From Oceaniferula flava (GTDB taxonomy: Bacteria > Verrucomicrobiota > Verrucomicrobiia > Verrucomicrobiales > Akkermansiaceae), in the NCBI RefSeq assembly GCF_016811075.1, contig NZ_JAFBGL010000001.1, positions 653,429 through 717,428 on the forward strand: 64,000 nucleotides of DNA. The letters run 5' to 3'. A program made the translations under genes and the position numbers. Shown here one piece after another: positions 57,781-64,000 of the stretch (position 1 is its first letter; each line of letters begins with the position of its first letter). The notes below the pieces were generated by a model. It did no database searches and was not told the origin of the DNA. It saw nothing but the letters and a program-made list of their open reading frames with translations.

Positions 57781-57833
57781 GCCAAAAACTTAAGCCGCAA
57801 CGATGACGAACCAAGTGGAAATCAGACAAATAA

Positions 57834-57866
57834 AAAAACCCTTCACCCTGAGAACAGGGGGAAGGG
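57834..57866 (-). terminator. Terminator of rplI
   Basis: The stem AAACCCTTC / GAAGGGTTT, with an inner CCCTG/CAGGG pairing, is followed on the minus strand by T7. It lies 24 bp after the rplI stop. Confidence 0.92.
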
Positions 57867-57890
57867 TTTTGGAAAGTATGGGAAATGACC

Positions 57891-58364
57891 TTACTCAGCC
57901 GCTTCTTCTTCACCTTCGACTTTGACGTCGATTTTAAGCTTGGTGGTGACTTCGCTGTGGAGCTTGACTTCGATGTCTTGCTTACCACCAGTCTTGATTG
58001 GTCCTTCGAGGAGGAGAGCGTGGCGATCGATTTCGATGCCTTTGTCGGAAAGTTGCTTGTGGATGTCGATGCTGGTGACAGAACCGAATGCCTTGCCGCC
58101 TTGACCAGTCTCAAGAGTGAACTCAAGCTTGAGCTTCTTGATTTTGGCTGCCACGTCTTGGGCAACTTGGAACTCTTCAGCTTCGCGCTTCACACGCTGG
58201 GCTTTCAGAGACTCAAGGTGCTTGAGGTTGGCTTTGCTGGCTTCGTATGCCTTGCCCTGTGGGACGAGGAAATTGCGGGCGTAGCCTGCTTTGACGGTCA
58301 CAACGTCGGCTTCAGCGCCGAGGTTGCCAATTTTTTCGCGGAGAATAACTTCTGTAGTGGCCAT
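57891..58364 (-). CDS. rplI: 50S ribosomal protein L9
   Basis: The N-terminal domain begins MATTEVILREKIGNLGAEADVV and continues with VKAGYARNFLVPQGKA, the L9 signature. The long connecting helix and C-terminal domain (LTLETGQGGKAFGSVT-like: TGQGGKAFGSVT, KGIEIDRHALLL) follow. Length 157; the last 15 residues are acidic. ATG 58364 is the start; the longer frame upstream is not homologous. It is not with rpsF, ssb or rpsR, its usual neighbours. Confidence 0.97.
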   Translation of the reverse strand: MATTEVILREKIGNLGAEADVVTVKAGYARNFLVPQGKAYEASKANLKHLESLKAQRVKREAEEFQVAQDVAAKIKKLKLEFTLETGQGGKAFGSVTSIDIHKQLSDKGIEIDRHALLLEGPIKTGGKQDIEVKLHSEVTTKLKIDVKVEGEEEAAE

Positions 58365-58488
58365 GGGAAATTGCTTTGTTTGAGTAGCGGGAGCGCAGGA
58401 AATAGGGCTGATCGTGCACCGAGTCAAGCAGGATTTCCACTCGATTTCGATATTGCGCAGCCTGCATCGCATCGATACCGTGGCAAAC

Positions 58489-59262
58489 ATGAAATTTCAA
58501 CATTTGTTTGCCGCCGCCAGTTTGGCGACCCTCTCCGTGCTTCCTGCACAAGCAGATCTGACGCTAGCCCCCGCAGGGATGAAGATTGTCTGGGCCTCCC
58601 TGTCCGACGAGTTCGATGGATTTTCCACCTACAACTCCAAAGAAGGGGTCTACGTCACCGTAGGGGTGAAGAGCGACGACAAGAGCATCATTTCCTTTGA
58701 TAAAGATAAATCCAAGGCGTCCATCCTCTATGGCGATCAGAATTTGGGGGGCGGATTCGGTTTCTGGAACAAGACCAGCAAGGATGGCAAAACCATGCGC
58801 ATCGAGGTGAGCTCCGATAAACTTCCCCAAGGCGCGAACAAAGATCTTAAACTGAGCGGACAGTTGATCTTCACCACCGCATCTGAGACAGATACTAAAA
58901 TCAGTGGCCCTCGCGAGCTGAAAAAGGGCGATAAGTTAACGTTTTCCGATGATTTTAAATGCGAGGTCAGCGAGATCGGTAAGCCGAAAAATGGGAAGCA
59001 CGCGATGGAGGTATCGCTCAAGTGGAAGAGGGATATTCCCGAACTGGCCGCTATCCGCTTCTACGATGAGGCCGGAAAATTGATCGAGTCAAAACCAGGT
59101 GGCTGGTCAAGCATGGGTGGTTTTGGCCGCAAGACCGTGACGAAAAGTTATCAACTGGAAAAGGCGTCGGCGATTTTGAAAATCGAAGTCGATCTCTGGT
59201 CCGATCATGAAACGCTCACGGTGCCACTCGATATGACGCTTGGTATGCAGGGCGGTCAGTAG
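58489..59262 (+). CDS. Hypothetical exported protein
   Basis: Not recognised. ATG 58489 gives a signal peptide (KFQHLFAAASLATLSVLPAQA). The mature part, about 235 residues, is beta-rich: alternating polar and hydrophobic short strands, GGGFGFW in the middle, one lone Cys (FKCEVSEI) and many Lys/Asp. It looks like a periplasmic or surface protein made of two immunoglobulin-like halves, the second starting near 150. It is divergent from rplI, with 124 bp between starts. Confidence 0.7.
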   Translation: MKFQHLFAAASLATLSVLPAQADLTLAPAGMKIVWASLSDEFDGFSTYNSKEGVYVTVGVKSDDKSIISFDKDKSKASILYGDQNLGGGFGFWNKTSKDGKTMRIEVSSDKLPQGANKDLKLSGQLIFTTASETDTKISGPRELKKGDKLTFSDDFKCEVSEIGKPKNGKHAMEVSLKWKRDIPELAAIRFYDEAGKLIESKPGGWSSMGGFGRKTVTKSYQLEKASAILKIEVDLWSDHETLTVPLDMTLGMQGGQ

Positions 59263-59369
59263 TCGATCCAAGTCGCAGCTTACTGGATGAGGTAGGCTGA
59301 CGAGTGTTTTAAACGTTGACTATACTCCAGTCGACGAGCATGGTGGAGGACCCCTGTTCACCCTCTCCC

Positions 59370-59945
59370 ATGCATCAAATACCCGCGCATATCCTTCTCG
59401 GAGCCTACACTGAAGGGGTCTTCCCTATGGCTGAAGATGGCGATATTTACTGGTTCTCACCAGTGATGCGCGGAATCATCCCTTTGGACGATCGATTTCA
59501 TATCCCTCATGGGCTGAAGCGGAGTATCAAAAAGAAGCCTTTCGAAATTCGCACAAATACGTGTTTTAGCGAAGTGATGGACGGCTGTTCCCAACGACGT
59601 GAAACGTGGATTGATGAGGTTATCGTCAATAGTTACCTTGAGCTTCATGAGCTGGGCTTTGCTCACTCGGTGGAGTGTTTCGATGAAGATGGTTTGCAGG
59701 GCGGACTCTATGGAGTTGGGCTGGGGAAGGCGTTTTTTGGTGAGAGCATGTTCTCTCGGAAAACCGACGCCAGTAAGATTGCTTTGGTGTATCTGGTGGA
59801 TTGGATGCGCCAGCATGAGTATACCTTGTTAGATACCCAGTGGATGACCGATCACCTGCGCCAATTCGGCGGACTGGAAATCCCTCGGGAGGAGTATTTG
59901 AAATTACTTGCCGAGGCACTTGCAGATGATTCCATTACCTATTAG
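59370..59945 (+). CDS. aat: Leucyl/phenylalanyl-tRNA-protein transferase
   Basis: It adds Leu or Phe to proteins with N-terminal Lys or Arg, marking them for ClpAP/ClpS (N-end rule). Family blocks are AYTEGVFPMAEDGDIYWFSP, then RGIIPLDDRFHIP, ETWIDEVIVNSYLELHELGFAHSVE and GGLYGVGLGKAFFGESMFS. The length of about 191 is short, close to the alphaproteobacterial form. ATG 59340 is the alternative start. Confidence 0.94.
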   Translation: MHQIPAHILLGAYTEGVFPMAEDGDIYWFSPVMRGIIPLDDRFHIPHGLKRSIKKKPFEIRTNTCFSEVMDGCSQRRETWIDEVIVNSYLELHELGFAHSVECFDEDGLQGGLYGVGLGKAFFGESMFSRKTDASKIALVYLVDWMRQHEYTLLDTQWMTDHLRQFGGLEIPREEYLKLLAEALADDSITY

Positions 59946-60004
59946 ATCTGGCTGTCTATCTTTTGCTAGCTGACATTCAGCGTCGATCCACCTATCTCCA
60001 CACT

Positions 60005-60796
60005 ATGACTCGTTTTCGCCCATGCATTGACCTCCACGATGGTCAGGTTAAACAAATCGTCGGTGGCACTCTCACAGATTCTGCCGAGGGGCCCAAAGAG
60101 AATTTCGTTTCGGACCGCCAGCCGGCTTGGTTCGCCGAGTTATACCGGGACGCCCAACTGACCGGTGGCCATGTTATCCAGCTGGGGGCTGGCAACAGCG
60201 CTGCCGCACGCGAAGCCTTGTCCGCATGGCCAGGTGGCATGCAGATTGGTGGAGGGATCAACATCACGAACGCAGCCGAATGGCTCGAGGCCGGAGCATC
60301 AGAGGTGATTGTGACCTCCTGGCTCTTCGATCAGGACGGCCGCTTCCGTGAAGACCGCTTGCGTGAGCTGGCCAAAGAAGTGGGGCGCGAAAACATCGTG
60401 GTGGATCTCAGCTGTCGCAGCACCAAGCAGGCCGGAGAAGCCGGGTGGACCGTGGCGATGAATCGTTGGCAGACATTGACGAACCTTGATATCACTTCGG
60501 CTACTTTGGAAACCTTGGCCGAGTGGTGTGGCGAATACCTCATCCATGCCGCCGACGTGGAGGGCCTCTGCCAAGGAATCGATGGAGACCTCGTCGAGCT
60601 CTTGGGCGGTTGGGCGGGGATCCCGATGACCTATGCTGGAGGCGTGGCCGGAATGGAGGATCTGCAATTGGTTCAGGAAAAAAGCGGCGGCCACCTCGAT
60701 GTCACCGTTGGGAGTGCTCTGGATATTTTTGGCGGCAGCGGCGTGACGTTCGAGGAACTCTTGGCGTGGAATCAACGGAGCCCCGAAACGCCATGA
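60005..60796 (+). CDS. hisA: Eukaryote-type ProFAR isomerase (HIS6/HisA)
   Basis: It isomerises ProFAR to PRFAR in histidine synthesis. The TIM barrel starts RFRPCIDLHDGQVKQIVGGTL, the form of fungal/plant HIS6 rather than bacterial HisA (usual start IIPAIDL..G..VRL..G). Later come GAGNSAAAREALSAWPGGMQIGGGI, VDLSCRS, HAADVEGLCQGIDGDLVELL and YAGGVAGMEDL. Length 263 matches the eukaryotic group. Its stop overlaps the mtfA start by 4 bp (ATGA). Confidence 0.93.
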   Translation: MTRFRPCIDLHDGQVKQIVGGTLTDSAEGPKENFVSDRQPAWFAELYRDAQLTGGHVIQLGAGNSAAAREALSAWPGGMQIGGGINITNAAEWLEAGASEVIVTSWLFDQDGRFREDRLRELAKEVGRENIVVDLSCRSTKQAGEAGWTVAMNRWQTLTNLDITSATLETLAEWCGEYLIHAADVEGLCQGIDGDLVELLGGWAGIPMTYAGGVAGMEDLQLVQEKSGGHLDVTVGSALDIFGGSGVTFEELLAWNQRSPETP

Positions 60797-61596
60797 ATGG
60801 GATCACCATCCTGCTGTTAGCTATCGGCGCGGTATTCCTGTTTTTCTTTGTGGTAGGCGTAGTCAGGAAGTCCCGTCGCGCGAAATTGATGTCTCAGCGT
60901 CTCAGCGAGGCGGATCGGCGCGAGTTGATTCAGGATTTTCCCACCTTTGCTCGCTTACCTAATGATTTGCGCGATGAGTTAGAGGGCTTGATCCATGTTT
61001 TTCTCGATGAAAAATCGTTCGAGGCCTGCGGTGGTATGGAGCAGGTCAGCGATCACATGCGCCGCGTGATTGCTGCCGAGGCCTGCCTGTTGCTGGTGAA
61101 CCGCAAACATGATTTCTACCGTAAACTGCGCAGTATCCTGCTCTATCCATCTGCCTACAAAGCGCGTAACGAACACGGCGACCACGATGTCAGGCTCGGT
61201 GAGAGCTGGAACTCAGGGAGCATTGTGCTGGCTTGGGACAGCGTGGTGGCCGGTGGCAAAAACGAAGAAGATGGCTCGAATGTTACCCTACACGAGTTCG
61301 CGCACCAGCTGGATCAGGTCGATGGCGCTGGCGATGGCGTGCCGGAGCTGCACGGCGCTGGCAGCTACCGTGAGTGGGCGCAGGTATTTAGTCGGGCTTT
61401 CGAGCGTTTTCAGAAACGCTTGGATAAGGGGAAGCGCACCACTCTGGACCCCTACGGAGCCACCAATCCGGCGGAGTTTTTTGCCGTCGCCACCGAGACC
61501 TTTTACGAGAAACCCAAACAGCTTCAAAAAGCTTATCCTGATCTTTATCAACAGCTGCAGCAATACTACCGAGTCGATCCGATCGAGTGGCTGTAA
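60793..61596 (+). CDS. mtfA: Zinc-dependent peptidase, MtfA family (M90)
   Basis: An N-terminal membrane helix (4-22), absent from E. coli MtfA, anchors an M90 domain. The zinc motif is NVTLHEFAHQLDQVDG, with the third ligand in NPAEFFAVATETFYEKP. Other family marks are VLAWDSVVAG and LDPYGATNPAEFFA. E. coli MtfA binds the regulator Mlc and cleaves small substrates. ATG 60793 is chosen: the longer frame runs through hisA in another phase. Confidence 0.92.
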   Translation: MNGITILLLAIGAVFLFFFVVGVVRKSRRAKLMSQRLSEADRRELIQDFPTFARLPNDLRDELEGLIHVFLDEKSFEACGGMEQVSDHMRRVIAAEACLLLVNRKHDFYRKLRSILLYPSAYKARNEHGDHDVRLGESWNSGSIVLAWDSVVAGGKNEEDGSNVTLHEFAHQLDQVDGAGDGVPELHGAGSYREWAQVFSRAFERFQKRLDKGKRTTLDPYGATNPAEFFAVATETFYEKPKQLQKAYPDLYQQLQQYYRVDPIEWL

Positions 61597-61650
61597 CCGC
61601 GCGTCATCGCTTGAAAACCCTCGGTTGCCATTTCCGTAGGATACGCTAAA

Positions 61651-62862
61651 ATGAACGGGATGCAGGAAGAATACAGCTGGAATGGCGGTAACATGGGCTC
61701 GTCCTCCTACCGGCTTCCCGAGAACGAGGGCCAGGGCAAGTGGGTCATCATCGCGATTGTCTTTGCGGTGGCGCTGCACGTCATTGTCTTGCTCGGCCTG
61801 AGCCGCATCGATGTGATTCTGCCTGAATTTGTGCAGAAAAAAGAAATCCGCACCGAGGTCATCCGCGTGAACCCGGTGGATACTCAGGACGCACGCCCGG
61901 AGGTCACTCCTCCCGAACAGCCGGAGATCGAGGAGCCTGTCGCGGTGGTGCCGCCGGCCGATGAACTCGATATTCTGGAAAATTTGCCGGAAATGGAAAT
62001 CGATATCAAACCTGACATCGAAACCATCCAGGTGCCAAAAATCAGCTCCGCCGCCATCGGTGAGCTGGAGGGCGAGACCAAGGAGCCCATGAAAGCCACG
62101 GTCTTCGATCCGGAGCTGCCCGAGATGGGCAAGACCGAAGACTTTTTCCCGCGTGCCGACGATAGCCAGGTGGCTGTCGATCCCGGCTCGCGCATGGCGG
62201 AGAAATATGATCCGGATGCCTACACCGAGACACTCAGGAAAGGGGCCGGCGGCGAGGCCGAGGATGGTTTACTCAAAGGCTTCACCACCTTGGATCAAAT
62301 GGCGAATATGGATGGCAACTCACTGCTGACCACCAAGGCGCTGATCGGCAGTGACCTTCTTTTCGAATTCAATAGCGCCGAACTCAAAGAGAGCGCCAAG
62401 GTCAGCCTGATGAAGGTGGCCATGCTGATTTATAAACACCCAAACCTGGTTTGTTGGTTAGACGGCCACACCGATCTCATCGGTGGCCAGGAGTCGAACT
62501 TGAAACTTTCCAGAGCCCGGGCCAATGCCGTGAAACACTGGCTGGTTCACTCGATGGAACTCAGCGAGGATCAGATCGCGGTGCGTGGATTTGGAAAAAG
62601 CCAACCGCTGGTGAAAGAGGGAACCGCAGAACAGCAGGCACCGAACCGACGGGTGGAAATTAAAATGCGCAAAGGCCATCCGGAAAAGCCGGTGCTGGTG
62701 AAGCCCAAGAAACCAAAACCCTCCGTGGCCGAGTCAACACCGCCCGTGAAACCCAAACCACCGAAAGCCATTGTCGAACCCGAGCCGGAACCATCCACCA
62801 ACCGCGCGCAAATTGTGCCGGAAGACCCTGCACCACCCCGTGCTATTCCGGTGGAGGAGTAA
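61651..62862 (+). CDS. TonB-like/OmpA hybrid envelope protein
   Basis: One membrane helix (31-51, WVIIAIVFAVALHVIVLLGL) holds a central His43, as in the TonB anchor. A Pro/Glu-rich spacer (60-150) follows, then an OmpA/MotB peptidoglycan-binding domain (about 240-345) with LLFEFNSAELKESAK, LDGHTDLIGG and NLKLSRARANAVKHWL; the Asp and Arg that bind diaminopimelate are present. A Lys/Pro tail (350-403, KPKKPKPS.. VKPKPPK.. EPEPEP) resembles a TonB spacer. So it combines a TonB-like anchor and spacer with an OmpA fold in place of the TonB C-terminal domain. Confidence 0.75.
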   Translation: MNGMQEEYSWNGGNMGSSSYRLPENEGQGKWVIIAIVFAVALHVIVLLGLSRIDVILPEFVQKKEIRTEVIRVNPVDTQDARPEVTPPEQPEIEEPVAVVPPADELDILENLPEMEIDIKPDIETIQVPKISSAAIGELEGETKEPMKATVFDPELPEMGKTEDFFPRADDSQVAVDPGSRMAEKYDPDAYTETLRKGAGGEAEDGLLKGFTTLDQMANMDGNSLLTTKALIGSDLLFEFNSAELKESAKVSLMKVAMLIYKHPNLVCWLDGHTDLIGGQESNLKLSRARANAVKHWLVHSMELSEDQIAVRGFGKSQPLVKEGTAEQQAPNRRVEIKMRKGHPEKPVLVKPKKPKPSVAESTPPVKPKPPKAIVEPEPEPSTNRAQIVPEDPAPPRAIPVEE

Positions 62863-62930
62863 GGTGCGTCGCTTGCCGTGTGTTTGTTTGTTAGTTTATT
62901 AGTGAGACCAGCTAGTTCGACGTTTTTGTT

Positions 62931-63734
62931 TTGAAAACTCTCCCTCCCGTAGAGAAGCCAGCCTATCTCTTGGCCTTTGATTTTGACGGCACCTTGGTGA
63001 ATCCGGACGACCGTCCACCCACGCCGGTTGAGTTTTTTCAGCTGATGCAGCAGCTGCGCGAAAGTCACCAATCGCTCTGGGGAATCAACACCGGACGCTC
63101 ACTGATGCAGACGATGCAGGGGCTCTCGGAGTCTGCCTTTCCATTTCTTCCTGACTTCATCATCGCCCGTGAGCGGGAAATTTACACTCCGAACAACTTT
63201 GGTCGATGGCTTCCTGTGAGCGCTTGGAACAAGTGCTGCGAGAAAGATCACAAGAAACTCTTCCGCAAGCATCGCCGGGCGATGAAACGCATGCAGCAGT
63301 GGGTGGAGCAGGAGACCGCAGCCGTCTGGGGGCAGCAGGAGGGCGAGCCCGCAGGGATCGTGGCCTCCACGGTGGAGGAGATGAATTTAATCGTGCACTG
63401 GCTCGAGCAGCAATTGCTGGAGACTCCGTTGTTAGGCTACCAACGCAATGGGATTTACCTGCGTTTCAGTCACCAGCATTATCACAAGGGCAGCGCGCTG
63501 GCCGAGGTGGGTCGACTTTCCGGTGTCCCGGCGGCAAAAACCTTTGCCATTGGCGACAGCCACAATGATCTCGATATGTTGGATGTCAGTCTCGCAGCGC
63601 ACATTGCTTGCCCGGCAAATGCCTGCTTGGAGGTCAAACAACGGGTGGCCGATCATGGTGGCTACCTAGCGCAAGGAATGGCAGGGCAGGGAGTCATCGA
63701 GGCCCTGCAGGCTACGTTCTCAAAATCACAGTAA
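62931..63734 (+). CDS. HAD-superfamily phosphatase, Cof/sucrose-phosphatase type
   Basis: Motif I is LLAFDFDGTLVNPDD and the motif III/IV region is FAIGDSHNDLDMLDVS, preceded by KGSALAEVGRLSGVP with the conserved Lys. The cap domain (90-190) is of the C2 type, as in the HAD-IIB group that acts on sugar and nucleotide phosphates. TTG 62931 is the only usable start before motif I; a stop lies 18 bp upstream in frame. Its stop is 3 bp before tRNA-Leu, which is on the other strand. Confidence 0.85.
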   Translation: MKTLPPVEKPAYLLAFDFDGTLVNPDDRPPTPVEFFQLMQQLRESHQSLWGINTGRSLMQTMQGLSESAFPFLPDFIIAREREIYTPNNFGRWLPVSAWNKCCEKDHKKLFRKHRRAMKRMQQWVEQETAAVWGQQEGEPAGIVASTVEEMNLIVHWLEQQLLETPLLGYQRNGIYLRFSHQHYHKGSALAEVGRLSGVPAAKTFAIGDSHNDLDMLDVSLAAHIACPANACLEVKQRVADHGGYLAQGMAGQGVIEALQATFSKSQ

Positions 63735-63737
63735 AAA

Positions 63738-63819
63738 TACCGGCGGCGGGAATCGAACCCGCACTTCCGAAGAAACGGGATTTTGAATCCCGCGTGTCTA
63801 CCAATTCCACCACACCGGC
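63738..63819 (-). tRNA. tRNA-Leu (anticodon CAA)
   Basis: The minus strand forms the acceptor GCCGGTG / CGCCGGT, the D arm in GGTGGAATTGGTAGACAC, the anticodon loop TTCAAAA (CAA), a class II long variable arm, and the T arm GCGGGTTCGATTCCCGC. The discriminator is A. CCA is not encoded: T5 follows directly, so CCA must be added after transcription, unlike in tRNA-Asn of this window. Confidence 0.95.
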
Positions 63820-63909
63820 CTGTGATTGAGACGGGCGTGAATCTGATCAAATCCCGAAAAATGTCAAGTGGCGGAGCAAAAAAAGATGGCGCGCCGGTGG
63901 TAGGGGGTA

Positions 63910-64000
63910 TGAACCGAGCACATAGGTTACACATTGACTGAGGACATAGGTGACACTGGAATGGGCGATCATGCCCTGGAAAGAAGAGTCACCAATGGAA
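63910..64000 (+). mobile_element. Left end of an IS481-like insertion sequence (cut by window edge)
   Basis: Starting with GAACCGAGCACATAGGTTAC the sequence matches the usual ends of IS481-type elements, which read TGTnACCTATGTnCTC on the other strand. Two near-identical 17-bp direct copies, GAGCACATAGGTTACAC (63916) and GAGGACATAGGTGACAC (63940), lie 24 bp apart. The transposase frame begins 15 bp after the second copy. The element is about 90 bp upstream of the tRNA-Leu 5' end. Confidence 0.75.
63971..64000 (+). CDS. IS481-family transposase, first 10 codons
   Basis: The ten visible codons read MPWKEESPME, which is the common start of IS481/rve-type transposases (MPWKE..xMEE). Everything else is beyond the right edge, so whether the gene is intact cannot be told. 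Confidence 0.65.
   Translation, partial: MPWKEESPME

Overview
The window is a stretch of bacterial chromosome, moderately GC-rich and densely coded, that reads as a member of the Verrucomicrobiota (Verrucomicrobiales-like). This is inferred from gene content and protein character: a Gram-negative envelope (LpxI, RND efflux, OmpA-type protein), a fused SecDF, a eukaryote-type UDP-glucose pyrophosphorylase, a eukaryote-type HisA, a phytoene/squalene synthase next to IspE, and an almost complete lack of Shine-Dalgarno sequences. No rRNA is present to confirm the placement. There is no CRISPR array or prophage. The only mobile DNA seen is the left end of an IS481-like element cut by the right edge.

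Layout. 1-1.2 kb: end of an MFS sugar porter, then tmRNA (ssrA). 1.2-9.1 kb (minus strand): a small exported protein, ribBA, an MscS channel, sdaA, coaD and a large exported TPR protein. 9.2-13.6 kb: thiL on the plus strand meets a minus-strand cluster, psd - Tes-like radical SAM enzyme - small membrane protein - Lgt paralogue, which looks like a lipid-modification operon. 13.6-15.8 kb: a small AP2-like protein, rplQ and rpoA. 16-24.6 kb: NfeD protease, DUF3592 protein, Na/Pi cotransporter, a beta-hydroxyacid dehydrogenase, pdxJ-acpS, a ThuA protein, an LMW phosphatase and tRNA-Asn. 24.9-32.7 kb (minus strand): dnaX-ybaB-EEP-tgt-yajC-secDF, with a decayed secD-like remnant between yajC and secDF.

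32.8-39.4 kb (plus strand): fRMsr, UGPase, a HAD phosphatase, ispE, a squalene/phytoene synthase, trpB, lpxI. 39.5-46.3 kb: TetR regulator with a candidate operator, then a complete tripartite RND pump and a DUF2721 protein. 46.3-49.6 kb (minus strand): a SUFU-domain protein, YchJ, a YiiX-type cysteine hydrolase and a phospholipase D/cardiolipin synthase. 49.7-57.2 kb (plus strand): uvrA, then an ECF sigma - repeat-containing membrane protein - PDZ protein group, SirB1-like and alpha/beta hydrolase genes. 57.2-64 kb: flavin reductase, rplI, an exported protein, aat, eukaryote-type hisA, mtfA, a TonB-like/OmpA hybrid, a HAD phosphatase, tRNA-Leu and the IS end.

The most interesting points are: the psd/Tes-like/Lgt-paralogue cluster; the secD remnant inside the tgt-yajC-secDF operon; loss of structural zinc ligands in three separate housekeeping proteins (DnaX, Tgt, UvrA) while catalytic zinc sites are kept; the ECF sigma/duplicated-helix membrane protein/PDZ trio; a TonB-like/OmpA hybrid; and two sequence-wide habits, TTA codons occurring mostly as GTTAG and non-Shine-Dalgarno leaders.
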